Source: Actinomycetes bacterium (lineage in GTDB: Bacteria; Actinomycetota; Acidimicrobiia; Acidimicrobiales; Palsa-688). Taken from it: a stretch of 13,974 bases of DNA. The stretch spans positions 1 to 13,974 of the forward strand of contig JAKAQB010000079.1 of NCBI GenBank assembly GCA_021811865.1, written 5' to 3'. A program made the translations under genes and the position numbers. The notes beneath the pieces are model-generated. The model saw only the letters and a program-made list of their open reading frames with translations, was not told the origin of the DNA and made no database searches. Below are positions 1-9,051 of the stretch, piece after piece. How positions within the stretch are numbered: the stretch's first letter is position 1; every line of letters starts with the position of its first letter.

Positions 1-1322
1 CTAAGAAGAAGTGGGCGATCAACACGATGGTGATGGCCTTCTCCGCCTTCGCCCTCGTCCTCGTCGTCTGGGTGCTGTGGGCCTACAACATGGGGTTCGG
101 CTCGCACTGGCTGTCACTCGGGAGCCCGGTCCACAACACCCTGCTCGGGGCGCCGGGCCCGGTCCTCGACCACCTCCACGAGCAGAGCCGGGCGGTCGTC
201 CCCCAGGCGGGCAACCTCGCCGGCCCGGCGCTCGCCATCCCCCAGTCGACGCTCGTCTACTTCCAGTTCGTCTTCGCCGCCATCACGCCGCTGTTGTTCC
301 TCGGCAGCGTCCTCGGCCGGATGAGCCTCAAGGCGTGGCTCGTCTTCGTCCCACTGTGGACCACCTTCGCCTACTCGGTGAACGCCATGTTGATGTGGGG
401 AGGCGGCTTCTGGGCCCAGCGCGGGGCACTCGACTACTCGGGCGGCTACGTCATCCATCTCGCCGCCGGTGCCACCGGCTTCGTCGCCGCCGCCGTGGTC
501 GGTCCCCGGCTCGGGCGCGACCGCGCCCACTTCACGCCGAACAACCTCCTGCTCGTGGCGGCCGGGGCCGGGATCCTCTGGCTCGGGTGGAACGGCTTCA
601 ACGGGGGGGACCCCTACTTCGCCAGCGCGGACGCCGCCGCCGCGGTCTTGAACACCAACCTGGCAACCGGTGCCGCCCTCCTCGTCTGGCTCGTCCTCGA
701 CACCTTCGCCGGGCCGAAGAAGGCGCAGTTCCTCGGAGCCGTCAACGGCATGATCGTCGGCCTCGTCGCCATCACCCCGGCAGCCGGGTTCGTCAACGGC
801 TGGGGGGCGCTCGCCATCGGCCTCATCGCCTCGGCGGTCGTCTGGTGCTCCTGGAACCTCGCCGCTTCACGGCTGCGGATCCTGAAGAGGGTCGACGACG
901 CCCTCGGGGTGGTCCACACCCACGGGGTGGCCGGCCTCGTCGGCGGGATCCTCGTGGGCGTCTTCGCCGACCCGAGGATGATCGAGTACCCGGTCGCCGG
1001 CCCGCACGGCATCGTCGTCCGGCAGGCGACGGGCGCCGCCGGCCTCGTCTACGGCAACGCACACCAGGTCCTCGTCCAGCTCGGGGCGGCCGTCACGATC
1101 ATCTGCTGGGACTCCCTCGTCACCTTCGCGCTGCTCAAGTTCATCGAGAGGGTGCTCCGGATCCCGCTGCGCTTCAGCGAGGTGGAGCTCGAAGGCGGCG
1201 ACGCCGTCATCCACCTCGAGGAGGTGACCCCGCCCGACGAACCGCGACCGCTCGCCGGGGTCGGTGCCGGTGTGGCACCGGCCGAGGAGCGGGAGCTCGT
1301 CGCCGAGGCGACCGGCACCTGA
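1..1322 (+). CDS. amt: Ammonium transporter, Amt/MEP/Rh family (5'-truncated by window)
   Basis: Membrane channel for ammonium/ammonia uptake, normally a trimer of 11-helix subunits. The reading frame is open to the window edge (first full codon at base 3, encoding KKKWAINT before the first Met at 27), so the true start and roughly the first helix lie outside. Numbering from that Met, hallmark residues align with E. coli AmtB: F83 (F107), W124 (W148), D136 (D160), pore histidines H144 and H299 (H168 and H318), W188 and F191 (W212 and F215). The AmtB S219 position is Asp (D195, in GFNGGDPY). The cytoplasmic tail keeps a version of the conserved RxSExExxGxDxxxHxE signature at about 382-399, then adds about 32 Pro/Ala/Glu-rich residues. 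No glnK (PII) gene follows; a CNB-domain gene does. Family assignment is secure; substrate preference is inferred. Confidence 0.97.
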   Translation, partial: KKKWAINTMVMAFSAFALVLVVWVLWAYNMGFGSHWLSLGSPVHNTLLGAPGPVLDHLHEQSRAVVPQAGNLAGPALAIPQSTLVYFQFVFAAITPLLFLGSVLGRMSLKAWLVFVPLWTTFAYSVNAMLMWGGGFWAQRGALDYSGGYVIHLAAGATGFVAAAVVGPRLGRDRAHFTPNNLLLVAAGAGILWLGWNGFNGGDPYFASADAAAAVLNTNLATGAALLVWLVLDTFAGPKKAQFLGAVNGMIVGLVAITPAAGFVNGWGALAIGLIASAVVWCSWNLAASRLRILKRVDDALGVVHTHGVAGLVGGILVGVFADPRMIEYPVAGPHGIVVRQATGAAGLVYGNAHQVLVQLGAAVTIICWDSLVTFALLKFIERVLRIPLRFSEVELEGGDAVIHLEEVTPPDEPRPLAGVGAGVAPAEERELVAEATGT

Positions 1323-1371
1323 CCCGTCCCCGCCGCCGGAGAGCCGCCCCTCAGCTCCCCGTCTGCGCCCG

Positions 1372-1402
1372 CCGGTCGAGCGCTGCGCAGCCGAGCGACC
1401 GG
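1372..1402. promoter_or_regulatory. Inverted repeat between amt and the CNB gene
   Basis: Seven-base arms CCGGTCG (1372-1378) and CGACCGG (1396-1402) are perfect inverted repeats separated by 17 bases, which contain a small GCTGCGCAGC palindrome. It lies 50 bases after the amt stop and just upstream of the putative CNB promoter, overlapping where a -35 would be. It could be an amt terminator without a T-tract or an operator for the CNB gene; the sequence does not decide. Confidence 0.4.
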
Positions 1403-1415
1403 GACGGCGCATGGC

Positions 1416-1421
1416 TACGCT
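1416..1421 (+). promoter_or_regulatory. Putative -10 element (TACGCT), leaderless start of the CNB gene
   Basis: TACGCT fits the actinobacterial TANNNT -10 pattern and ends six bases before ATG 1428, so transcription would begin at or next to the A of the start codon. No Shine-Dalgarno-like purine run precedes the ATG, which agrees with a leaderless mRNA. No clear -35 hexamer is visible. Confidence 0.42.
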
Positions 1422-1427
1422 TTCGCC

Positions 1428-1856
1428 ATGCCAGGGGCCAACGTCGATCTGAGCAAGGTGTGGCTCTTCAGCGAGTGCTCACGGAGCGAGCTGAGGAGCA
1501 TACAGAAGAAGACCGAGCAGGTCGCCTTCGCGGCCGGCTCGGTCATCTGTGACGAGGGCGACGTCGGCCAGACCTTCTACTACATCATCTCGGGCAGGGC
1601 GGCCGTGCTGCGCAACGGGCGCAAGACCGCAGAGCTCCAGGACGGCGGCTACTTCGGCGAGCTGGCGCTGCTCGACCGCCTGCCGCGCTCGGCCACGGTG
1701 AGGGCCCTGACCGACATGGAGCTGCTGGCGATCGACCAGCGGGAGTTCAACCAGCTCCTGAAGGCCTCGCCCACGACGGTCCGCAAGCTCCTCGTCGCGA
1801 CGGCCGCCCGGCTGCGCAGCTCGGACACCAAGGCCATCCTCGCCTCGGTCCACTGA
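1428..1856 (+). CDS. Stand-alone cyclic nucleotide-binding domain protein
   Basis: A 142-residue protein consisting almost entirely of one cAMP/cGMP-binding (CNB, Crp-like sensor) domain. The beta-barrel runs from about residue 13 to 108, with GDVGQTFYYIISGRAAV at 44-60. The phosphate-binding cassette FGELALLDRLPRSATV sits at 76-91, with E78 and R87 in place to bind the ribose and cyclic phosphate. A helical C-terminus (about 105-135) corresponds to the CNB C-helix. There is no helix-turn-helix, kinase or membrane segment, so it is not a CRP-type activator. Single-domain CNB proteins usually act through a partner protein; the partner here is unknown. It lies 105 bases after amt on the same strand but has its own likely promoter. 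The ATG was chosen because the domain begins soon after it and a -10-like element stands just upstream. Its stop lies only 11 bases from the stop of the opposing Fe-S gene. Confidence 0.92.
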   Translation: MPGANVDLSKVWLFSECSRSELRSIQKKTEQVAFAAGSVICDEGDVGQTFYYIISGRAAVLRNGRKTAELQDGGYFGELALLDRLPRSATVRALTDMELLAIDQREFNQLLKASPTTVRKLLVATAARLRSSDTKAILASVH

Positions 1857-1871
1857 GCGGGCGCGGCTCAG
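1853..1871. terminator. Hairpin containing both convergent stop codons
   Basis: CTGAGC (1853-1858) pairs with GCTCAG (1866-1871) across a 7-base loop. The TGA of the CNB gene is in the left arm and the stop of the opposing Fe-S gene is in the right arm. Being symmetric, it would form in both transcripts. There is no T-tract on either side, so it may be a weak bidirectional terminator or mRNA 3'-end structure. Confidence 0.42.
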
Positions 1872-4024
1872 GGAGTCGGCTGCCCCTCCGCGCTCCCGCC
1901 GTCGCCGGCGGGGCCGTCGTCCTCGGCTCCGGTCGGCGGGCCCGGCGCGGCAGCCGCCTCGGCCGGAGGCGCCCCCGCCCCGACGGCGGCCGGCTGCATC
2001 GACCGCTCGAGCACCTGGGCGATGTCGAGGACGGAGACCTCCTCTTCCCGCTGGCGCTCCTTCACGGCATCGTCGAGCATGATCATGCAGAACGGGCAGG
2101 CGGTCGAGACGACGTCGGCCCCCGTCCCGAGCGCCTCGTCGGTGCGCTCGAGGTTGATCCGCTTGCCGATCTTCTCCTCGAGCCACATGCGGGCCCCGCC
2201 GGCTCCGCAGCAGAAGCCCCGTTCCCTGCAGCGGTGCATCTCGACCGAGGTCACGCCCGGGACCGACTCGATGACCTGGCGGGGCGGGTCGTAGACGCGG
2301 TTGTGGCGCCCGAGGTAGCAGGGGTCGTGGTAGGTCACCTTGGCGTCGTAGCGCCCCGCCGACAGGCGGCCGTCCGAGACGAGGCGGCTCAGGAGCTGCG
2401 AGTGGTGGATGACCTCGAAGTCCCCGCCGAGCTTGGGGTACTCGTTGGCGATCGTGTTGAAGCAGTGCGGGCAGGAGGCGATGACCTTGCGGACCTTGGC
2501 CGAGGTGAGCGTCTCGACGTTCTGCATCGCCTGCATCTGGAAGAGGTACTCGTTGCCGAGGCGGCGGGCCGGGTCTCCGGTGCAGGACTCCTTCGGGCCG
2601 AGGACCGCGAAGCTCACGCCGGCCTGGTGCAGCATGCGGGCGATCGACTGGGTCATCTTGCGGGCCCGCTCGTCGAGCGCCCCGGCGCAGCCGACCCAGT
2701 AGAGGTACTCGACGTCGTCGGGGATGTCCCCCTTCACGACGGGGACCTCGAAGCCGAGCCCCTCGGTCCAGTCGAGCCGCTTGGTCTGGCCGAGGCCCCA
2801 GGGGTCGCCCCGGTTCTCGATGTTGCGCAGCATGAGCCCCGCCTCGGTCGGGAAGCGGGACTCGATCATCACCTCGTAGCGGCGCATGTCCAAGATGGCG
2901 TCCACGTGCTCGATGTCGACGGGGCACTGCTCGACGCAGGCTCCGCAGGTCGTGCAGGACCACAGGACGTCGGGGTGGATGACCTCGGGCACGAGCGTCT
3001 TGTCGGCAGCCTCGCCGTCGGCGGCGCCGAGCAGGCGGCGGGAGCTGGCGAAGAGCTCCTCGCGCAGGTCCATGATCACGAGCTTCGGCGACAGGGGCTT
3101 TCCGGTGTTCCAGGCGGGGCACTGGCTCTGGCAGCGGCCGCACTCGGTGCAGGTGACGGTGTCGAGCAGCTGCTTCCAGCTGAAGTGCTCGATCTTGCCG
3201 GCCCCGAAGACGGTGTCCTCGTCGAGGTTCTCGATGTCCATGTCGGGCGTCTTGTCGAGCGCGCCGAGCGCCCGGGGCTGGCGGGAGAAGGCGACGTTGA
3301 TCGGCGCCATGAAGATGTGGAGGTGCTTGGAGTAGACGACGAAGACGAGGAAGCCGACGATGACGACGACGTTCAGGACGACGAAGACGGTGGCGAGCGC
3401 CTCGTTCACGCCTGCCCCGAGCGGGTGCAGCCAGCTCCCGACGACATGGGAGGCGAATGCCCAGTCCGAGTAGGGGAAGTCGGGCACGCCGTTGGTCGTG
3501 ACGTTGGTCTGCGCCGCCCGGTACACGAGCAGCGTGATGACGACCCCGGCGATCATGGCGAGGGTGACCCAGGCGGCCCCGGTGTGCGAGCCGTAGAAGC
3601 GGCTGCGGCGCTCGAGGCGCTTCGGGTTGTTGACGAGCCGGATCACGGTGAACACGACGAGGGCCACGAGGACCGCCACGATGAAGAAGTCCTCGAGGAA
3701 ACCGATGGAGGACCAGGTGCCGATGAGCGGGATGTGGAAGGTCGGCGAGAAGAGGTCGCCGTAGGCCTCGATGATCGTGAGGAGCAGGACCGTGAAGCCC
3801 CAGAAGGTGAAGGCGTGGGCGAGACCGGGCACGGTCCACTTGAGCAGCCGCTTCTGGCCACCGACCTCGGCCACCTCGACCTCGGCCCGCCTGGCCCAGC
3901 GCGAGAGGCGCCCTGGAGCCGGTTGCCCGGATCCGATGAGGCGGCTCAGGAAGTAGAGCCTCCGTCCGGCGACCGCGAGAGCGAGCGCGGTGGCCGCCAT
4001 CGCGATGGGATACCTGGTGAGCAC
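1868..4024 (-). CDS. Membrane-anchored Fe-S oxidoreductase, HdrD-like (Rv0338c family)
   Basis: A 718-residue electron-transfer protein. The N-terminal half resembles the nitrate reductase gamma / cytochrome b type, with about five hydrophobic helices (about 5-27, 65-86, 108-130, 148-170, 205-232) and histidines (H70, H193, H200) that could ligate heme b. Two [4Fe-4S] ferredoxin motifs follow: C292/C295/C298/C302 and C357/C360/C363/C367. Two CCG domains then follow as in heterodisulfide reductase HdrB/HdrD. The second is complete (C569, C605-C606, C643, C646); the first has Ser480-Cys481 where a Cys pair is usual (C446, C518, C521). The last about 40 residues are Ala/Pro/Gly-rich and look disordered. 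The GTG start is supported by GAGGAG five bases upstream. It lies 42 bases downstream of dcd on the same strand, a likely operon. The donor and acceptor are unknown; a menaquinone-linked role is a guess from the family. Confidence 0.9.
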   Translation of the reverse strand: MLTRYPIAMAATALALAVAGRRLYFLSRLIGSGQPAPGRLSRWARRAEVEVAEVGGQKRLLKWTVPGLAHAFTFWGFTVLLLTIIEAYGDLFSPTFHIPLIGTWSSIGFLEDFFIVAVLVALVVFTVIRLVNNPKRLERRSRFYGSHTGAAWVTLAMIAGVVITLLVYRAAQTNVTTNGVPDFPYSDWAFASHVVGSWLHPLGAGVNEALATVFVVLNVVVIVGFLVFVVYSKHLHIFMAPINVAFSRQPRALGALDKTPDMDIENLDEDTVFGAGKIEHFSWKQLLDTVTCTECGRCQSQCPAWNTGKPLSPKLVIMDLREELFASSRRLLGAADGEAADKTLVPEVIHPDVLWSCTTCGACVEQCPVDIEHVDAILDMRRYEVMIESRFPTEAGLMLRNIENRGDPWGLGQTKRLDWTEGLGFEVPVVKGDIPDDVEYLYWVGCAGALDERARKMTQSIARMLHQAGVSFAVLGPKESCTGDPARRLGNEYLFQMQAMQNVETLTSAKVRKVIASCPHCFNTIANEYPKLGGDFEVIHHSQLLSRLVSDGRLSAGRYDAKVTYHDPCYLGRHNRVYDPPRQVIESVPGVTSVEMHRCRERGFCCGAGGARMWLEEKIGKRINLERTDEALGTGADVVSTACPFCMIMLDDAVKERQREEEVSVLDIAQVLERSMQPAAVGAGAPPAEAAAAPGPPTGAEDDGPAGDGGSAEGQPTP
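1895..1912 (-). other. Stable hairpin in the 3' coding end of the Fe-S gene
   Basis: CCCGCCG (1895-1901) pairs perfectly with CGGCGGG (1906-1912). Read as minus-strand RNA, the four-base loop is GCGA, a GNRA tetraloop, so the structure should be very stable. It lies in the codons of the low-complexity tail, just before the gene's stop, and may stabilise the mRNA end or aid termination. Confidence 0.4.
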
Positions 4025-4029
4025 TCGTT

Positions 4030-4035
4030 CTCCTC
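4030..4035 (-). promoter_or_regulatory. Ribosome binding site for the Fe-S oxidoreductase
   Basis: On the minus strand GAGGAG lies five bases before GTG 4024. It fixes that GTG as the start even though it is not an ATG. Confidence 0.75.
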
Positions 4036-4066
4036 GAATGGCCGCTTCCGCCTGCAGCCGCGAAAT

Positions 4067-4648
4067 CTATTCCGGAGAAGTGACCGCGCGGAAATTCTCG
4101 AAATAGCGGCTCGGTGTCGGACCCCGTTGGTGCTGGTACTTCGAGCCGAGCGAGGACGAGCCGTAGGGCAGGTCGGCCGGTGTCGTCATCCTCAAGAAGC
4201 TGATCTGACCGATCTTCATCCCGGGGTAGACGGTGATCGGGAGGTTGGCGACGTTCGAGAGCTCGAGGGTGAGAAAGCCGTCCCAGCCGGCGTCGACGAA
4301 ACCGGCCGTCGAGTGGATGAGCAGCCCGAGCCGGCCGAGGCTCGACTTGCCCTCGAGGCGGCCGACGAGGTCGTCGGGCAGGCGCACCCGTTCCACCGTC
4401 GACCCGAGCACGAACTCACCGGGATGCAGGATGAGCGCCTCGCTGCCGATGGCCTCCACCAGCTCGGTCAGCTCCTCCTGGTTCTCCTTCACGTCGATGA
4501 CCCGCTGGCTGTGGTTGCGGAAGACGCGGAAGTAGCGGTCGACGTGAAGGTCGACCGACGAGGGCTGGATGCAGCCTTCCCCGAGCGGCTCGATGCCGAT
4601 GCGGCCGGCTGCCAGCTCCTCACGGATGGTCCGGTCGGACAGGATCAT
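4067..4648 (-). CDS. dcd: dCTP deaminase, probably bifunctional dCTP deaminase/dUTPase
   Basis: Converts dCTP to dUTP for dTTP synthesis; close mycobacterial homologues also hydrolyse dUTP to dUMP. The 193-residue protein begins [10 protein letters not shown], the standard family start. Catalytic and binding residues are in place: S102 and R106 in [12 protein letters not shown]115 in HSTAGF, and the catalytic glutamate E129 in TLELSN. The C-terminal [14 protein letters not shown] (168-181) covers the nucleotide. These blocks match the M. tuberculosis bifunctional enzyme more closely than the E. coli monofunctional one. An in-frame ATG five codons upstream (4663) would add MVRGT; I prefer 4648 by homology, although neither has a strong Shine-Dalgarno. 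A TATGGT hexamer (minus strand, 4664-4659) ends ten bases before ATG 4648, so the leader may be very short. It is divergent from merR and precedes the Fe-S gene. Confidence 0.97.
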   Translation of the reverse strand: MILSDRTIREELAAGRIGIEPLGEGCIQPSSVDLHVDRYFRVFRNHSQRVIDVKENQEELTELVEAIGSEALILHPGEFVLGSTVERVRLPDDLVGRLEGKSSLGRLGLLIHSTAGFVDAGWDGFLTLELSNVANLPITVYPGMKIGQISFLRMTTPADLPYGSSSLGSKYQHQRGPTPSRYFENFRAVTSPE

Positions 4649-4695
4649 GGTGCCCCGCACCATAGCCGGGGCACCACTGCCGGTCCCGGGGGCAG

Positions 4696-6565
<1,870 letters not shown>

Positions 6566-6570
6566 TGCGG

Positions 6571-6611
6571 TCCCCTGCGACGGCCACCGGTCAGGCGGCC
6601 GTCGCAGGGGA
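6571..6611. terminator. Bidirectional terminator hairpin between ahcY and lon
   Basis: A perfect 15-bp stem: TCCCCTGCGACGGCC (6571-6585) pairs with its complement at 6597-6611 around an 11-base loop. It begins six bases after the ahcY stop. The lon stop codon is in the loop and the last lon codons form the right arm. It lacks a T-tract, as is common in high-GC genomes, and would serve both transcripts. Confidence 0.75.
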
Positions 6612-8972
6612 GCCCGAGGCCTGGTCCTCGCCGGCCGGCTCGAGCGCGGCGGCGAGCACGTCGGAGACCGACGAGGCGAGGTGGAAGGTCATCTGCTCCC
6701 GCACCGCCTCGGGCACGTCCTCGAGATCCGCCCCGTTGCGCGCCGGGAGCACGACCTCGCGGAGCCCCGAGCGCCAGGCCGCCAGCACCTTCTGCTTCAC
6801 GCCGCCGATGGGCAGCACGAGCCCCTGCAGGGTGACCTCGCCCGTCATGCCGACGACCGAGCGGACCGGCCGGTCGCCGAGCAGCGAGACGAGCGCAGTC
6901 GTCATGGTGACGCCGGCGGAGGGGCCGTCCTTCGGGATCGCGCCGGCGGGCACGTGGACGTGGAAGCGCCGCTTCTCGAACACCGACGGGTCGAGCCCGA
7001 GCTCGGCGGCGTGGGACCGGACGAAGGAGAGGGCGATCTCGGCCGACTCCTTCATCACCTCGCCGAGCTGTCCGGTGAGCGTGAGCCCCTCGCCGCCGCC
7101 CTCGATGGAGGTCGCCTCGACGTAGAGGACGTCGCCGCCGGCGCCCGTGACCGCCAGCCCCGTCGCCACGCCGGGCACGGCGGTCCTGTCCGCCGCCTCG
7201 AAGAAGAAGCGCGGGCGGCCGAGCCAGTGGCGGACCGACGGGCCGTCGACGACGACGGGCGCCGTCACGTCCTTCGCCACCAGCTTCGTCGCCACCTTGC
7301 GGAGCAGCCGGGCGAGCTCCCGCTCGAGTGAGCGGACCCCGGCCTCCCGGGTGTAGTCGGCGATGACGGCCCGGAGGGCGGTGTCGTCCAGCACGACCTC
7401 GTCGTCACGGAGCGCGGCCCGCTCGACCTGGCGGGGGAGCAGGTGGTTGCGGGCGATCGAGAGCTTCTCCTCGTCGGTGTAGCCGTCGAGGTGGATGACC
7501 TCGAGCCGGTCGTAGAGGGGGCCCGGGATGGTCTCGGCGACGTTCGCCGTCGCGAGGAACAGGACCTTGGACAGGTCGAGCTCGACCTCGAGATAGTGGT
7601 CGCGGAAGGTGTGGTTCTGCGCCGGGTCGAGGACCTCGAGCAGCGCCGAGGAAGGGTCGCCCCGGAAGTCGGAGCCCAGCTTGTCCACCTCGTCGAGGAG
7701 GATGACGGGGTTCATCGTCCCGGCCTCCTTGAGCGCCCGCACGAGGCGCCCGGCCTGGGCTCCGACGTAGGTGCGGCGGTGGCCGCGAATCTCCGCCTCG
7801 TCCCGTATGCCACCGAGCGCCACGCGGACGAACTTCCGGCCGAGCGCGCGGGCGATCGACTCGCCGAGCGAGGTCTTGCCAACCCCGGGCGGCCCGACGA
7901 GGGCGAGTATCGCGCCTGCGCCGCGGGCGCCCTTCAGGGGGACCAGTCCCCGCTCCGCCTGGAGCTTGCGGACGGCGAGATGCTCGAGGATGCGGTCCTT
8001 CACGTCGCGCAGGCCCTCGTGGTCCTCGTCGAGGATCCGGGAGGCCTCCGGGACCTCGAGGCGGTCCTCGGTCTCGCGGCCCCAGGGCAGCTCGAAGACG
8101 GTGTCGAGCCAGGACTGGATCCAGCCCCGCTCGGGGCTCTGGTCGCTCGTCCGCTCGAAGCGGTCGATCTCCTTCGCGATGGCGGCCCTCGCCGACTCGG
8201 AGAGCTCGGGCGCCAGCGCCTCGAGTCTCGTCCTGTAGTCGTCGGGCGCCTCCCCGGCGCCAGGGGTGCCCGAGAGCTCCCCGAGCTCCCTGCGGATCGC
8301 CTCGAGCTGGCGGCGCAGGAGGAACTCCCGCTGGGTCTTCTCCATCCCCTCCTCGACGTTCGACTTGATCTGGTCTCGAAGCGCCAGGTCGGCGAGGGTT
8401 TCGCGCGCCCAGCCGAGGACGAGGCGCAACCGCTCCTCGAGGTCGACCGTCTCGAGGACCTTCACCTTGGCCTCGAGGTCGAGGTCGGGCGAGTAGCCGG
8501 CGAGATCCGCGATCTCAGAGGGGTCGTGCACGGCCCGCAGGCGCTCCGCCATGCGGCGGGCGCCCCGGGTGAGGAGGATGTTCTCGAGCACGGCGCGGTA
8601 CTCGCGGGCGAGCTCGGCGGCATGGGCCGACGGCTCGACCGGCGGGATCGGCTCGATCTGGACCCAGGTCGCCTGGCCGGTCCCCGGCACTCCGGTGCCG
8701 ATCTCGGCCCGCTGGCTGCCGTGGACGATGACGGCGGTCGAGCCGCCCGGCAGCTCTCCCTCCTCGATCACCTCGGCGATGACGCCGACGGCGGCGTATC
8801 GCCCTTCGACGTTCGGCACGACCACGAGGCGACTGCCGACGGCGCGGGCGGCCTCGACCGCCGTGCGCGACTGCTCGGTCTCGAGCGTGAGCGTGAAGAC
8901 CATGCCCGGAAGGACGACGCCCGAGGTGAGGGTGAGAAGTGGAAGAGTGACTTGTTCGTCGAGCTGAGGCAC
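6591..8972 (-). CDS. lon: ATP-dependent endopeptidase Lon
   Basis: Cytosolic AAA+ serine protease that unfolds and degrades damaged and regulatory proteins. The 793 residues follow the LonA order: N-terminal substrate domain (about 8-195), coiled-coil region, AAA+ module (about 320-580) and protease domain (about 590-780). Walker A GPPGVGKT is at 360-367 and Walker B VILLDE at 423-428. The catalytic Ser-Lys dyad is S685 (PKDGPSAG) and K728 (GGVKQK), spaced 43 residues as in E. coli Lon. The frame stays open upstream to an ATG at 9224, but that would add 84 residues unlike Lon and cross the divergent promoter. GTG 8972 begins at the conserved N-terminus and has GGGAGG five bases upstream. It is divergent from the ABC exporter and convergent with ahcY. 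No HspR-type inverted repeat (CTTGAGT-N7-ACTCAAG) was seen. Confidence 0.98.
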   Translation of the reverse strand: MPQLDEQVTLPLLTLTSGVVLPGMVFTLTLETEQSRTAVEAARAVGSRLVVVPNVEGRYAAVGVIAEVIEEGELPGGSTAVIVHGSQRAEIGTGVPGTGQATWVQIEPIPPVEPSAHAAELAREYRAVLENILLTRGARRMAERLRAVHDPSEIADLAGYSPDLDLEAKVKVLETVDLEERLRLVLGWARETLADLALRDQIKSNVEEGMEKTQREFLLRRQLEAIRRELGELSGTPGAGEAPDDYRTRLEALAPELSESARAAIAKEIDRFERTSDQSPERGWIQSWLDTVFELPWGRETEDRLEVPEASRILDEDHEGLRDVKDRILEHLAVRKLQAERGLVPLKGARGAGAILALVGPPGVGKTSLGESIARALGRKFVRVALGGIRDEAEIRGHRRTYVGAQAGRLVRALKEAGTMNPVILLDEVDKLGSDFRGDPSSALLEVLDPAQNHTFRDHYLEVELDLSKVLFLATANVAETIPGPLYDRLEVIHLDGYTDEEKLSIARNHLLPRQVERAALRDDEVVLDDTALRAVIADYTREAGVRSLERELARLLRKVATKLVAKDVTAPVVVDGPSVRHWLGRPRFFFEAADRTAVPGVATGLAVTGAGGDVLYVEATSIEGGGEGLTLTGQLGEVMKESAEIALSFVRSHAAELGLDPSVFEKRRFHVHVPAGAIPKDGPSAGVTMTTALVSLLGDRPVRSVVGMTGEVTLQGLVLPIGGVKQKVLAAWRSGLREVVLPARNGADLEDVPEAVREQMTFHLASSVSDVLAAALEPAGEDQASGSPATAA

Positions 8973-8977
8973 GGATT

Positions 8978-8983
8978 CCTCCC
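8978..8983 (-). promoter_or_regulatory. Ribosome binding site that decides the lon start
   Basis: On the minus strand GGGAGG lies five bases before GTG 8972. A further purine run (GGGGAGGAG) is found a few bases farther upstream. Together they favour GTG 8972 over upstream in-frame ATGs. Confidence 0.75.
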
Positions 8984-9010
8984 TGTGCTCCTCCCCGCGC
9001 GCGGCAGCGA

Positions 9011-9018
9011 GGGGGGGG
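9011..9018. repeat. G8 homopolymer in the lon leader region
   Basis: Eight consecutive G (C8 in the lon transcript direction) between the dyad at 9032-9051 and the lon ribosome binding site. Such tracts can slip in replication and change spacing; they are also common sequencing-error sites. Confidence 0.6.
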
Positions 9019-9031
9019 TGCGGGTCGAGAT

Positions 9032-9051
9032 AGTTGACTAGACAAACAACT
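9032..9051. promoter_or_regulatory. Dyad in the divergent lon/ABC exporter region
   Basis: AGTTG (9032-9036) and CAACT (9047-9051) form a perfect inverted repeat with a 10-base spacer. An overlapping imperfect palindrome, TTGACTAGACAA (9034-9045), matches its own complement at 10 of 12 positions. This is the most AT-rich patch of the 160-base gap between the two divergent starts, so it is a plausible operator or promoter core. TTGACT resembles a -35 for the plus strand, but I see no well-spaced -10. Confidence 0.35.

Noticed and set aside
3320..3400. GACGA-rich repeated stretch
   Set aside because: On the minus strand it encodes Val/Leu/Ile codons of a membrane helix of the Fe-S protein; the repetition follows from codon bias.
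1479..3839. Very long open frames antisense or out of frame to real genes (for example 1479-3839 minus, 2234-4708 plus, 5042-6460 minus, 7443-9041 plus)
   Set aside because: They are a by-product of high GC at third codon positions. Their translations are Arg/Pro/Gly/Asp-rich without domains, and they overlap genes with clear catalytic motifs.
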